NCBI RefSeq assembly: GCF_905147045.1
Contig: NC_065892.1
Span: forward strand, 11,751,501-11,815,500
Source of the DNA: Nymphalis io
Taxonomy: Eukaryota; Arthropoda; Insecta; Lepidoptera; Nymphalidae
DNA: 64,000 bases
Direction of reading: 5' to 3'
This document shows, piece by piece, positions 1 to 11,900 of this stretch; position 1 is the first letter of the stretch, and each line of letters opens with the position of its first letter. The translations under genes and the position numbers were made by a program. Under the pieces are notes generated by a model. That model was not told the origin of the DNA. It did no database searches and saw nothing but the letters and a program-made list of their open reading frames with translations.

Positions 1-380
1 TTATTAAATAGACTGTATTAACATCATTGACTACTCAAAACACAAGACTAACTAATAACAATACCGTGCTACTTGCGCTCTGTTAATTTTTCCATATAAA
101 TTGATGATAACAGAATACTTAATTACTTTATCGCTAGTTATCCGTATAACTAATTAATTTACTGGGTAAACAAATCTTTGTTATTTTTAAAATCGAAAGT
201 ATTTTAAATAATAATTATTTTTTTTAGTCCTAACTAAACTAATCTTTACTTGATTTACCAATTCTCGGTTGAAATTATAAGAATCTTTTAAATAACCTCT
301 GAGTTGAATTGGTTGCCCATTCGTACACCTTTACTATGGAACATGTTCTTTACATATTTAAATATTTATAATAAACGATA

Positions 381-655
381 AAAAAAAGTCGAGATGGCCC
401 TGTGGTAAGAACGCGTGAATCTTAACCGATGATCGTGGGTTCAAACCCGGGCAAGCACTACTGAATTTTCATGTGCTTAATTTGTGATTATAAACTGCAT
501 GTGTCTAATTTCACTGAAATTCTGCCACATGTGAATTCTACCAACCCGCATTGGAGCAGCGTGGTGGAATAAGCTCCAAACCTTCTCCTCAAAAAGAGGA
601 GAGGAGGCCTTTAGCCCAGCAGTGGGACATTCACAGGCTGTTACTACTACTAAAC
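381..655 (+). mobile_element. Metulj-like tRNA-derived SINE, near full length, with TSD
   Basis: The copy starts with a tRNA-like head: box A-like 'gatggccctgtgg' and box B-like 'gggttcaaaccc' near 435-450. The lepidopteran body follows, with 'ctgccacatgtg', 'accaacccgcattggagcagcg' split across 535-560, and 'gaggcctttagcccagcag' at the end. A 12-bp direct repeat (taataaacgata) lies at 369-380 and 656-667 and is a clean target-site duplication, so this is an LINE-mobilised insertion. The same family recurs in the other orientation at 56.9, 61.0 and 63.9 kb. The head is not a tRNA gene, because no cloverleaf is retained. Confidence 0.88.
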
Positions 656-667
656 TAATAAACGATA

Positions 668-3600
668 TATTAATTTAAATACTAAATTAAAAATATTATT
701 TTCATATTTTGATGTATCTCAGCTCTGACAACCCTAAAGTCTGGTACCAGAATGCATTCTAATGATCCAAACGAACCAACATTTATATAAAACAACAAGA
801 TAGATACACTTAATTGTTTCTACAATAATTGTGCCAAATTCGAATATGTATAATCAAAGTTTATGTTTTGCAAATACTTTTACCTACTATTATTATTTAT
901 GAAAAATAAAGACATTGTGGTTATAATCACACGACGGGCCTTGGGTATTTTGCGCAATCCATGAACAGTGGTTAAGTAACTATTATCCAACTGACTCGTG
1001 GGAATCATCGCACATTGGCAGTTGGCACATTTGGCATCTAGAATCGACAGGGAAATCTAAAGTTCAACTCGCTTTGTTGTTGAATTTGTTAAAATAAACG
1101 ACTTTTATGCACTTTTTTATGAGTAAACTTTAGGCCAGCTTTCAATGTGAATGATAAACGATTTAATTTTATAATACGAGAAGGTAGAATTCGGATATAT
1201 CGTAGTTGATATGTATCGAGAGATGGTACAAGTAATTGTGCAAACGGTTAAAATATATAATTACCAAAGTAATTAATTTTAGAAAGCACAATCAACTTGC
1301 ATCTATATGTTAATCCTATATTTATGTTACAAACTATTTACAGAGATATTATAATCGTTTTCTAATATAATAGGTACTGAGACGTTTTATTAATTTCATT
1401 TCAAAGAACAGAAAATACTGAGAAGTTATGAAATCTTAAAATAAATGTATAAATTACATGACTTTGTGCGTGAAATGGGACGATTGCCTTATAGAGACTG
1501 GCACAATACTTGACGAAAGTTATGAAAAAAAGTAAAAAACCTCGTAGTCGATTACTAGTAAAGGATTATTACAACAGATTGATTTAAAGATTCGCAAACA
1601 ATAAATACAGACCAATCGTATATGGAAACTATTTTCAATTGTTTTTTTTTGCCTTTCGATTTGACGTCATAGAGATGATGATATTTTAATCCAATCAACC
1701 GCACCCTCACTAAAAACAATTTAAGTAAACAATAGTGTCGAAATAATGAAATTTTTTTTTTCTCACAAAATTGTAGACACAATTGTATTATCTTGCTTAA
1801 TTAAATTAATTAACTAAAAATATATTAATAAGTAATTAATTGTAGAATGAGTTTGGATATCTATGGTTGTTCCAAAATATTTATAAATATTTAGGGACAC
1901 TATTAGTGCAATGATCAAACTGAACTGATATAGAACAATATCAAAACAATATGGCAATTAAATTCTAAATTTAAATTTCGGTTGATAAGATAATAATAAT
2001 TTGCCAAACAACAAAAAAGACATAACTTTAATATATATTAATATATCCTATAAAAGTGTATAAGTAATAAGTAAATAGGTATATAAGAATAATTGTTTCA
2101 CACTATGTAACATTGTGTTCTATGTGCAATGTACATAGTTCTTTATATTAATATTAGAATAACAAAATAGATCTATTATTTTAGGTTTAAAGTATTCGCT
2201 AAAACTCCATTGGTCTTATCTATCAAATCGGACACTTCAAGTTAACAAAGCCACAGGCGGGCGCAAGGTAATGTTTCCATTAGTTGATTGCGTGCTGGAG
2301 ATGGAATGCTCATCAAATAGAGAGCCAACATCATGTACCAGTAATGTAGCTATTCTACAGCTCTTATTACTAACAGAATAATGATCATTTTGCAATAAAT
2401 ATATTTATCTCCTGCAATTCCTCTAAGTAGCGGTAAGACAACTTATCATCTAAAAGTGGTTATTACATTTATGATATAGACTTGCCTATTTATAATCCTT
2501 ATGGTAATTAGTGAGATGATACTTGTCAGCGATTTTATTTATATTTTACTATAGGCATAAACAATTTAAGGAATTATAATCACTGGTTACCCTTAAAATA
2601 AAAAATATTTCTTATGATCGTGAAACATACAATAATAGCATTTGCAATAATTAAATAGATATTATTAATAAATAAAGCTGGAGAAAGGTTTGTTTACCTT
2701 ATACTCCCGCGCATATGAGTTGCATATAAATGAAGTAACAATAAGAGAGCGAGCGTATACGCAATTTCCGGTACGGCCAGGCGCCGTATCAGGCGAAGTA
2801 CGTCAGGGTGACAAACGCCGTGTAGGGTGACTATATTATTTTTATATATACTACACACATTTGTTAATTATGAAAACGAGAACAACAATTTTTTATAAGA
2901 TTAATCGTGAGACGTGGACGATTAATCTTTGTAGGTATTAACTTACAAAGATAATAATAATATTATTGTCTTAGCATTTTCTTAATGAATAGTAAAACTT
3001 TGCATGAGAAATAAGAGGAGAGTCCTCAAAAAACAAAGCTAACTAATCGATAATCCATGCAACTTATAATACAAGCCAAAATAATTTAAAGGCTTTTTAT
3101 TGAGATATAATTAGGTCAACCCAAACGATGAAACAATCGTTGAAGTGGAGTATTTGTGACGAAATCTAATATGGGTTCTATGAATCTTAATGTTATTTTA
3201 TATTGTATTTATTAGGTACTTATAAAATGATAGTTATCAAGTCTATTTTAGATTCTTGATATTACTAAATATTCAATTCGACGGAATTCCTAACTATCAC
3301 AATAGTATTCGCATGGCGTGAATATTTTGTATTAATATATAAGCAGTACTGTTTTAAATGTTAACTTGCCAACTTTAATAGTATAATAATAATTTTTTTA
3401 ACAACAAATAGCGAAATGCATTCAAATTACAAGGAGTGCAACATATAATCATTCATTTCGCAAATGTTTGCAGTTAAAAGAGTAATTTTTCTCGGCGCGT
3501 AACGTTGCGCGCGATTATCAGGGCGCAACGTGGCAACTAACACCTTTCTGCCCATTTGTTAAACGTAGACTACATCATACATTATAGCTGACATCGAATT

Positions 3601-5340
3601 GTGTGCGTAACGCAGATGGAGGCATGCTTTACATTGTTTGGATTTAAAAATAATCAAATTATGTCACTCGACGAAAAATAGCGACAAAACAGACAATATT
3701 GCATCATGCATTATTGCAGTGCAAACGCTTAAAATATATATAAATATTAAATAAAAAAGCATTATGAAAAATAAAATTAATTAATGAAAGCATAAGGTTA
3801 ATTGGACAGCACAATGTATGTGTCAATTATTTGTACAAACTTTTTGTTCGAACTTAGGTAAAAATCTCTGCGAGAGTACTGTATTATTAATATTTGTGTT
3901 TTGTCACGTAGAAACTGTATTTGGTCACGTGTCTAAAATATTATTAACTTTTTTGAAAACTCACTAATACATTCACACCAGGCTACTAGTTTCTTCGCTC
4001 TTAGCTTGCTGAATGTACTTAAAAATATTTACTACATTATATCATTATGACCCTATTATATGGTAATATCAATCATTTACACAAATATACAAAACTAATA
4101 ACGTTTAATTTTCAATAAATTATATTAATTTTGTTGTTTTTTTTGTAATATAAAACTTAGTCCAGTATGTAGTTTTATTGTTGTAGTTGCATGTGTATAT
4201 GTATGTAAGAATGAATTTAATTTTTTTAAATAAGCACAACCCTATCAGGTGTGCATAGGTGATATTTCCAGACTACTGTTACCTATTCTTACGCTATCTT
4301 TTATGCTGCTTGCAGTTGGACAAACATTGTAATTACATATATAAAATAATAAACGATATCGTCTCTTTAAGAAATATCCCAAGGTCGCATTTGTTCTTCA
4401 GCTGACAATAAAATAAAAATTACGCTTATTTAATTCACATACGTTTCATTTATGTTCTTTGCTTATTTTTTGTTTAAAGTGCTTCAAACCTTGTGTTTAA
4501 AAGATATAACTTTAATAATATGCTTAAACAATAGTTTATTATTATTCTACTCATTCTAAGCATACAATTATATAGTATGTTCAATTCAATTTATTTAAAG
4601 AGATCTTTAAATAAGTTGAATTGAATTTTAAATAGAAATACTATTTATACAAATATTAGGGAAGTAATGCTTCAGAACATCTGGAAGGGCGATGTTTTTG
4701 AATCCTTTTTACGCTTGGACTTTGTTAAATATGAATATCATTTTTAAAAATCACATCGCTTGGGAATATACAATGCCTCCCTTACCTTTCAGCATCAATG
4801 GAAAACCTTTGAATAAAACGTATAAAAATCTGTAGGTATTCATTATTTTTGTACTCAAAGCAAACCTTTTTAGGCATCACGTGCAATAGAAAAATATCGT
4901 TCGACCAAATATGATAAAATTTATTTTTAAACCTTGATCGGCCTGTCGTGAATTTATTTAATGTCAGCGTAAAAGTAATAAAAATTCATATGATATTTAA
5001 TTAATTAATTAATTGTAGCTATATTATTAATTGTTACTTCTCTGAATTCAATGTCGTTATTATTATATTGTTATTAAAATAATATATAAGTGGTCAACAT
5101 AATTCCAGTATTATGTTACGAAAGAAAGACAACTAAGAAAGTTACATTGTTTTGAAATAACTTTGTGATTTTATACTCATTCTATAAGCCTTCATTTAAA
5201 CTAAACAGGTTGATTAACTTAAAGCAATTAACTGACCTCTCAACCTTTTACAGGTGTACGTAAATATCATGAATAATTACATAACATCGTTGGAAGACCA
5301 GAAATGTAGATAAACATTCAAAATCTACGAAAACATGTTT
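668..5340. other. AT-rich intergenic stretch, no gene seen
   Basis: I see no coding region with a convincing composition or family match. The stretch is AT-rich, with poly-A/T runs and short inverted repeats. It is less AT-rich at about 2700-2830 and 3490-3545, where untranslated exons or regulatory DNA are possible but unsupported. It contains the 46-bp palindrome listed separately at 4580-4625. Confidence 0.6.
4580..4625. repeat. 46-bp near-perfect palindrome centred on AGATCT
   Basis: Two 22-bp arms pair with a single mismatch around a central agatct, with no loop. The outer ends read ttcaattcaa and ttgaattgaa. No flanking duplication or transposon family is apparent. It may be a fold-back remnant or a chance palindrome in AT-rich DNA. 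Confidence 0.6.
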
Positions 5341-5359
5341 GCTAACATTAGACTTAGTG

Positions 5360-5400
5360 TGACGTCATAGCCCAAAGATGGCGGCTCCATCGTGTGTTAG
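5360..5400 (+). promoter_or_regulatory. Candidate CRE/YY1-type promoter and 5' exon
   Basis: A perfect CRE (TGACGTCA, 5360-5367) lies 10 bp before AAAGATGGCGGC, the consensus of YY1/Pho-type sites that often mark start sites of housekeeping genes. A plausible plus-strand splice donor, TTAG|GTAAAG, follows with GT at 5401-5402. The next good plus-strand acceptor before a gene is ttccag at 8993-8998, just upstream of the 152-aa ORF at 9060. Inference: this is the 5' untranslated exon of that gene. If so, the short frame starting at 5378 would stop in the next exon after 17 codons. Confidence 0.4.
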
Positions 5401-5635
5401 GTAAAGAGCGTTGACCCTATGTCAATGTTAATGTCAGCTGTTAAACGGTTACCTAAGATGTAGGTAACCGTGCATTCGTAGTCCGAATGTTTATGTGAGT
5501 TACAGAGTAATAAAAAAAATATCTAATTTAGAAGAATTAATTTCGATTTTAGTATAAAAACGTTGTCAAAAAGTTCAGTATTATTTGATTGAAATTACCA
5601 TGTGACGTATATATATAATCAGACTAATATACTAA

Positions 5636-5815
5636 TAAAATACTAATATTATAAATGCGAAAGTAACTATGTATGTGTGTCTGTTACGCTTTCACCGCTA
5701 AAACCGCTGACCGAATATTATGAAATTTGATACGAAGCAAGCTTGAACCCCAAAAAAGGACATTGGCTACTTTTTTATACCTAACACCTGTCCCCCTTTT
5801 CCCAACTTGCCGGCG
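5636..5815 (+). repeat. Dispersed arthropod repeat copy
   Basis: The segment contains 'ataaatgcgaaagtaac', 'tctgttacgctttcacc', 'aaaccgctgaccgaat' and 'atgaaatttgatacgaagc'. This word order is familiar from a repeat seen in many insect genomes and thought to be a non-autonomous transposable element. The family name cannot be assigned from sequence alone. An overlapping minus-strand open frame of 102 codons is incidental. Confidence 0.6.
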
Positions 5816-6172
5816 TAATCTTGAATAAAATAAAACTATTAAAATACAGAAAGTAGGTACTTCGCTAGTTGATACAAACACGGATATAGAAAAACATAAC
5901 ATACAAAGTACAAACATATAACGCACTCTTACTAACATGCTCACACTTATGAATACACATGCAAACTTTTCCTCTCTTACATGTAATTTCATTTAAATTT
6001 ATTTTTCATCTAAAAAAATTATTTTATTGAAAAATTAATTCACTTTATGGGATTTAAACTGGTCCCTTAGATACCGGTTTACCTAGCTTAGGGTGCCAGG
6101 GCGTCTTTTCATGCACCTATGTACAATAAATAAATTCTTCAAATAAGATTTATTATTAAACTTAACATTAGA

Positions 6173-6267
6173 TTTCTAGGAAGTCATTCGATTGTTATGT
6201 TATATATGTATTTAAAAGCTTACTTTAAATACATATATAACATAACAATCGAATGACTTCCTAGAAA
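6173..6267. repeat. Perfect hairpin: 44-bp arms, 7-nt loop
   Basis: The left arm (6173-6216) and right arm (6224-6267) are exact reverse complements around the 7-nt spacer agcttac. Outer ends read tttctaggaagtc and gacttcctagaaa. Arms with no mismatch in neutral AT-rich DNA imply a recent origin or ongoing gene conversion. If transcribed, the RNA would form a 44-bp perfect duplex suited to Dicer-type processing. That role is inference; a MITE-like fold-back element is the main alternative. Confidence 0.85.
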
Positions 6268-7110
6268 CTTATTGCTTTAAGCTAGAATCGTCAGTAAAGT
6301 TTTATACGACTCTTTGAAAGTAAGCTTTTAAGTCTCAAAGTTTTATATGGATTTTAAGTATTATTTTTATTCGTCATATTTAAATTCACTTCTTATAATA
6401 TAAAGTTGTTATCATGTCACATTTGTACGTTTAACGTAGACGTAGTGTTTGAATCTTAATCTAATAATATATTACTATAATACCTACTTTATTTTATGTA
6501 CATTTTTATGAGTACTACGCAGAAGTATCTAGCGGTAAATCAATCTAGTCTAATACTTCCGCCTTTACTTGAAATTAAACGGATAAGTTCTAGAAAGTAT
6601 TTATTATTTCACAAACGATTTATAGGAGCATCGACCTATATTTGTGCTTTACTCATTCAAATTATTATTAGGTGATTTCCTTCCCTAACTCTTAGCAAGT
6701 AGGACGCAATTTGCATGATGTATTTTTAAGATGATTTGTGCGAGTAAATGGTCGAAATAGTGAACGCATTGTTCGCTTGAGTCTAGTGAGAGGAGCCGAC
6801 TCGCGCAGTGAAGCGCTCTTTATTACATTTTGAACACAATACGTACGGATGCCAGTAGATATGTATATAGATAGCTAGGTACAGTCGCGTAAAAAGCTTG
6901 TTTTATGGTTGAACGTGAAGCACAAAGAACACATTTAGAATTATTGTCGACATTTTTGTATTAACATTTATGGAAGGCGATGTAGACGGTCATCGTATAC
7001 TTTGTGATAATTCTTTAGTATATAAAAATATACTAAACGCTACAGAATCACGGACTTATAAAGCTTTTAAAGCTAATAAAATAAACACTATCGGCCTTAT
7101 TTTTTGACGA

Positions 7111-7379
7111 GCCGGTTGGCGTGGTTGGTAGATACTTGCCTTTCATGCCGAAGGTTGTGGGTTCGATTACCACCCAGGACAGACATTTGTGTGCATGAAC
7201 ATGTCTGTTGGTCCTTAGTCTGGGTGTAATTATCTATATAAGTATGTATTTATAAAAGAAAAGTAGTATATGTAGTATATCAGTTGTCTGGTTTCCATAG
7301 CACAAGCTTTGTACAAGCTTAATTTGGGATCAGATGGCCGTGTGTGAAAAATGTCCCAGGATATTATTATTATTATTTA
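7111..7379 (+). mobile_element. tRNA-derived SINE (second family)
   Basis: The tRNA-like head has 'ggttggcgtggttggtag' (box A region) and 'gtgggttcgattaccacc' (box B region). The body contains 'gtctgttggtccttagtctgggtgtaattatc', here split, and ends in a tattattattattt tail. This is the layout of lepidopteran tRNA-derived SINEs with a short tandem 3' tail. No clean target-site duplication was found by eye. Confidence 0.75.
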
Positions 7380-8990
7380 TAATCGTTGTTTAACAGGAGA
7401 TTAGTTAAACAATGCTGCGTCTTCTTCTTTCGAATGTCAAATTAATAATGACAGAAAAAGCGAAATCAGCATTCAACTAGCAACCTCAGCAACGCATATT
7501 TTTTAGATAATAACCTAACTAATTGTCTCTAACATATGGTTTAATGGTCATAAATCAAAATGCTCAAACACCAAAAATATGATATTAAGTTGAGCGGTTG
7601 TGTGCACACTTGTCGTTCTTAACTCTTAAGGGAAGTCGTTACAGCCACCGCACAGGCAGTAGTGCAGTCACGCTACGGAGCCTCCATTTACCTGCCATTA
7701 TTATACTGCATTTTGTTCCTTATCTATTTTGACATTTAACTCATGGTAATTAAAATCTCAAGGAGTAGGAAAATAAGTCGAATTAAGTTATTGTACTCAA
7801 TCAACAATAATACTAGTGGTAATGTTGATCGAAAATTGTATTCGATTTGGGGAAGTTCATACTATCTGTATATTTTCTGGTACTCTCGTTTTATTATGTA
7901 TAGCCTACTCCAAGCGAGTTGATATGAATAAAACATAGATTTTCAAATTCCATGCGATTTGCTTCTAACTCTGTTATATTATGCACCACAAACAGTTCAC
8001 TATTTAACTAAACTACTTATATCCTAATCCTAAATTTTACTTCTAAAGTTTCGAAAGCAACTTCGTCGACATTAAAAACGCCATTTTTACCCGAATCGTC
8101 AATGAATATCATAGATTGTTCAAGATCTCGACCAATCATACCGCGTCAATTAAATATCAAAGTTGCTTATTTGTCGTTACTCATTTTGCGTTAGGAATAG
8201 ATATGTGTGTTGGCAACTTGGCACTCTCAGTTTTATAATATTAAAAACCCGGTGAATCGAAAGTATATGAATATTGTACTGGTATCTGAAGGAGTCAAAT
8301 GGAAAGTTGTTGCACCTAGATCATTTTATTTACAGTAGAGCAGTGAAAATTTAAAAGAATATAACTAATATCAATTTTTATAGTATAGGTCGACGGCGGT
8401 ACTTATCCAAGCGGGCTTGCACCAATCTAATAAATTAAAATAAAACATTTTTATTCATATTATGTGCATACATTATTAAAAATGTATAATATTTAATAAA
8501 AAATATTAGAACATAGCAATGGTCAACAAAATGTTTAGTCATAATCCTATGCAATATTTTTATCGATCTGTTTTCGAAAATAGTATTTCAATTGATATAA
8601 TTATATTAATGTACATGTATTATATTAATAGTAGGTATATGATATAGTAAAGAAACCTCCGGCGACAGTTAGTCGATACTGAGTATTCTCGTATTTAAAC
8701 GTCACTTGTCAGTCTCGACAGCTGAAAGGGTGTGCCACAGAGCTATTAATTATGCAAATTTTAATATTAGGTTATTTCCATGGAAATTCATTCTTTCAAA
8801 TTTTAACTAAAATGCTGGAATAATTTTGTTTATATTCGCAATAATACCTATAGGCATGAATCGTATTGTAGTATGTGAATATAGTGTAAATGAATCTGCG
8901 TATAAACTGATGACTTTTTTTATAACTGTTAACTCTTTAAAAATGATTAATGAATCTTTTAAAGTCGATGATTAACCCGTTATCGTTTTC
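7380..8990. other. Intergenic or intronic stretch, no gene
   Basis: No coding region is recognisable. If the promoter candidate at 5360-5400 does splice to 8999, this is part of the intron. The only repeat seen is the fragment at 8393-8432. Confidence 0.5.
8393..8432 (-). repeat. Short remnant of the poly(A) retroposon family
   Basis: The words 'cggcggtacttatccaagc' and 'gggcttgcacc' match, with mismatches, the 5' part of the dispersed element seen complete at 50.0 and 60.4 kb (there 'gtggtacctacccagacgag', 'cttgcac'). Only about 40 bp remain. Confidence 0.45.
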
Positions 8991-9059
8991 GATTCCAGGT
9001 TCCATAATGAGTTGTTGGTGATCTTCTAACATCGGGCGTGAGTGCCGCAAGCACGCAAG

Positions 9060-9518
9060 ATGACATCAGAGAGAGCAATCCCGCATTTGCGTGACATCTT
9101 CGGTTTGAACCAGCAGTACGATGGGAAGGCTTACGACGATAATGAAGATAAAACAAAGAAGTCTGTCAAAAAGAAGAAAGAAGACTTCCGCACCTACGCT
9201 AATGGTGACGTCAAAACTTTAGAGAGACATCTCAGCATGAAAAAAACCATACGAAAGAAGATTATGCGCGATCTGCAACAGGCGTTCGTTGAAGACCCTA
9301 ACGAGTTTAAGGTCGAGAATACGAGTCCTGAAAAATTAAAAGCGGAACTCAGTGCGGAAGCTGTAAAAATCGAAAAGAATGTGCGGAAGAATGATCCAAC
9401 GTTCTTAGATATGCTTCGAGGCGAAACTAGAGGAGAGGAGACGAGGGAAGAGCAGCCGCCGGCAGAGAAGACTAGCTTCTGGCGGCGTCTTACCATGAAA
9501 AACAAGAACAAAAGATAA
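9060..9518 (+). CDS. Unrecognised lysine-rich basic protein, 152 aa
   Basis: This is a single uninterrupted frame from ATG 9060 to TAA 9516-9518. The frame has an in-frame stop at 9039-9041 and then only a GTG at 9042, so 9060 is the first usable ATG. A good acceptor (gattccag, ends 8998) precedes it, so an untranslated upstream exon is likely. A canonical AATAAA at 9639-9644 suits a short 3' UTR. The protein starts MTSERAIPHLRDIFG and is highly charged, with lysine clusters (KKSVKKKKEDF near residues 35-45, MKKTIRKKIMRDLQQ near 60-74). A probably helical segment follows (PEKLKAELSAEAVKIEKN) and the tail is basic (WRRLTMKNKNKR). No signal peptide or membrane span is visible. Codon composition is clearly less AT-rich than its surroundings, which supports real coding. 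I do not recognise the family. Confidence 0.8.
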   Translation: MTSERAIPHLRDIFGLNQQYDGKAYDDNEDKTKKSVKKKKEDFRTYANGDVKTLERHLSMKKTIRKKIMRDLQQAFVEDPNEFKVENTSPEKLKAELSAEAVKIEKNVRKNDPTFLDMLRGETRGEETREEQPPAEKTSFWRRLTMKNKNKR

Positions 9519-9638
9519 TTTATTTACGGGCGCCGTATAAGACTTTACTCCGTTTTTATAAATCTGCACTTCTTAAACGTTGCCTCAGATCATGTCGAAA
9601 CTTCTTTGTTGTACTCAACAGACATATTGGAAACGATC

Positions 9639-9644
9639 AATAAA
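9639..9644 (+). terminator. Poly(A) signal AATAAA of the 9060 gene
   Basis: AATAAA lies 121 bp past the stop codon, with a second overlapping AATAAAT a few bases on. A dispersed retroposon begins almost immediately after, at about 9652. Confidence 0.6.
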
Positions 9645-9651
9645 ATAAATC

Positions 9652-9911
9652 TTAAATTTCTCTCATCAGATATTCTACCGTAAAACAGCAGTACTTGTTA
9701 TTGTTGTGTTCCGGTTTGAAGGGTGAATAAGCCAGTGTAATTACATGCACAAGGGACATAAAATCTAAGTTCCCAAGGTTGGTGGCGCATTGGCTGTATA
9801 AGCGATTGTTGACGTTTCTTACAATGCCAATGTCTAAGGGCGTTTGGTGACCACTTCCCATCAGGTGGCCCATATGCTCGTCCGCCTTAAAATTCTATAA
9901 AAAAAAAAACT
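9652..9911 (+). mobile_element. Lepidopteran poly(A) retroposon, 5'-truncated
   Basis: The copy carries 'ctcatcagatattctaccg', 'ttgttgtgttccggtttgaa', 'gttcccaaggttggtggcgc', 'caggtggcccatatgctcg' and ends 'tataaaaaaaaaaac'. This defines the 3' end as poly(A). The same element occurs inverted at 50.0 and 60.4 kb and direct at 55.3 and 62.5 kb. It is a non-autonomous retroposon; its parent LINE is not identifiable here. Confidence 0.8.
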
Positions 9912-11885
9912 TTTGACATGCTACCGTGATCTACGTCCGGCTTATGGCAACTTTTGTTTTTACAGTATTTTGGACTTGAGATTAAAAAAAACGATGACAA
10001 CATGAATTGACATTAGTGAGGCGAAATTACGTTTTAAATTAAATACTAGTTTTCTTCATACGTTTCATGAAATAATAATTTCATAATAAAAAGTTTTTCA
10101 TGTTAGGTAGATTATAATTATATAAAGCATTTCATTATCTTAACTTTACTTGTCTTGGATAATTAAGTAGTTAGGTATTAAGTACTTATCAAATAATTTA
10201 AATTGATAAGTAAGTAACTACTTAATTATTAAAGAAAGTTTTTGTTCAGATTGTACCAATATACATATTTGTATTCTAAAGTACATGAGATTCACGAAAG
10301 ATTTTAAATAGCGAATCTAAATGTCTATTAGAAAGACTTTATTATTTGAAAAGCGCTAATTAAGTCTATACTGATCGAACTATAGACGAACTACTAAAAA
10401 AGTCAGTTTTTCTATATTTTTAATAGAAAAACGATTTTCCAATAATTCAAAGCCGCTTTCGAGATGAAACGTACCTACGTTAGCAAAATGAAAAATTTGC
10501 ACTTCAATGGGTGGGTTACTTATATAATTAATAAAAAAACTGAACTTTTTATGATGTTCGTTATCAACAAAAAAAAGTCATTTAGTTGGGATGTAATTCA
10601 TGCCTATTTATATACCAATTGTTTTAAATATCGGTTCTTAACAATGAGAAAAATAGGTGCGTTTTATACAATAAATAAAATATTAATTATATTACATTTT
10701 ACCTGTAAAATGTACATGTCTATTGCGTAGGTTTATTAAGTAAATAAATATTGGCTCGATTGCCCATTCTATATCGATATAAGATAACTTATATTAATAA
10801 TATTATAGTGTATTCGATTTAATTATGAACGTACATATTTACTCAAAATATCAATAAAATCATAAAATTTTCTGATGTCAAATGTTGGTCGTGACTAAAT
10901 TCAGTATAAGATTTCTATTCAATTTTGACCTCAGAGTAAAATGAAGACTGTTTTTCAAATAGTGTAAATTATGAATTAGTATCATATCGATAAATTTTTA
11001 CATTTTTAAACCATAACTTCTAATCACTGCTTTAGTATTCAACCTTTTACATCTGTTGTATCTATTTATGTGTTAGTAGAACGATATATGTAACAATTAT
11101 CGCATAATATTTGTAAGGCGCTTAAATAAAAGTAACATGCTAAGGTTTTAAGATCTTTCCTTGGTAACGGAGTAATGTGAAGAATATCATAGGCCATTGT
11201 TACTTATTATAAAAAATGATATCTCATTCTACATGTGATGTAAAATTAAGTCTAATAGTTTACGTAGATTTAAGTATTTCTTAAGTGGTATAATTATGCG
11301 AGGTAGTACGGCAATTCCTTGTTGTGACAGTTCATTACTATAATGCAATATAAAATTTTACACATTTTGTGTGTGTTTTTATTTAACTCTACACTTAATT
11401 AGTAAAACCTCTTTTCTTTCTGTGTATTAAGATTATGCCTCTTATTATTAATTATTATTGATGGATATATATTGTTTTTTTTTTAATATAGAACCATATG
11501 AATTGAGTCGAAGTCCCTTTATTTATAACAATGTTTTACTGTGAGCTTCAGAATGGCTGGTTGTCTGTTTCATCTAGCATTAAGGTGGTGATCATAAATT
11601 GCTACCAGTTTGCTACTATTTGCTACCATTAAATATACACATTATAAAAAAATAAGGCATATAAAAATGACCAGCCATTCTGATTTATGACGTTAGGTTG
11701 GCTGGTCAGCAGTTCGTTTACGTAAACTTGTTTCATTTTAAAGCTTGCAGCTATAACAAGAAGTTATGGATATCTATATTCGAAACTTAAAATACGATCG
11801 TGTGCTTTTTTAGAAATCAATGTGTGGTTGACAAACAAGTACACATATAAATATTTATTAATAATCATTTATTGGACTAAATAGC
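9912..11885. other. AT-rich intergenic stretch with two inverted repeats
   Basis: No gene is visible. At 10160-10228 a 14-bp inverted repeat (taattaagtagtta / taactacttaatta) encloses a second, smaller one. At 11549-11561 and 11670-11682 there is a 13-bp inverted repeat (cagaatggctggt / accagccattctg) that may bound a small MITE-like unit. The 88-codon plus-strand frame at 10464 has the composition of random AT-rich DNA. Confidence 0.5.
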
Positions 11886-11900
11886 AAGATAATAGTAACT

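Noticed and set aside
391..470. tRNA gene (box A and box B sequences)
   Set aside because: The box-like words are followed by the SINE body and there is no cloverleaf. The same holds for 7111-7180, 58438-58510 and 61210-61270.
9042..9059. Longer start (GTG) for the 152-aa protein
   Set aside because: Nuclear genes of animals start at ATG; 9060 is the first ATG after the in-frame stop at 9039-9041.
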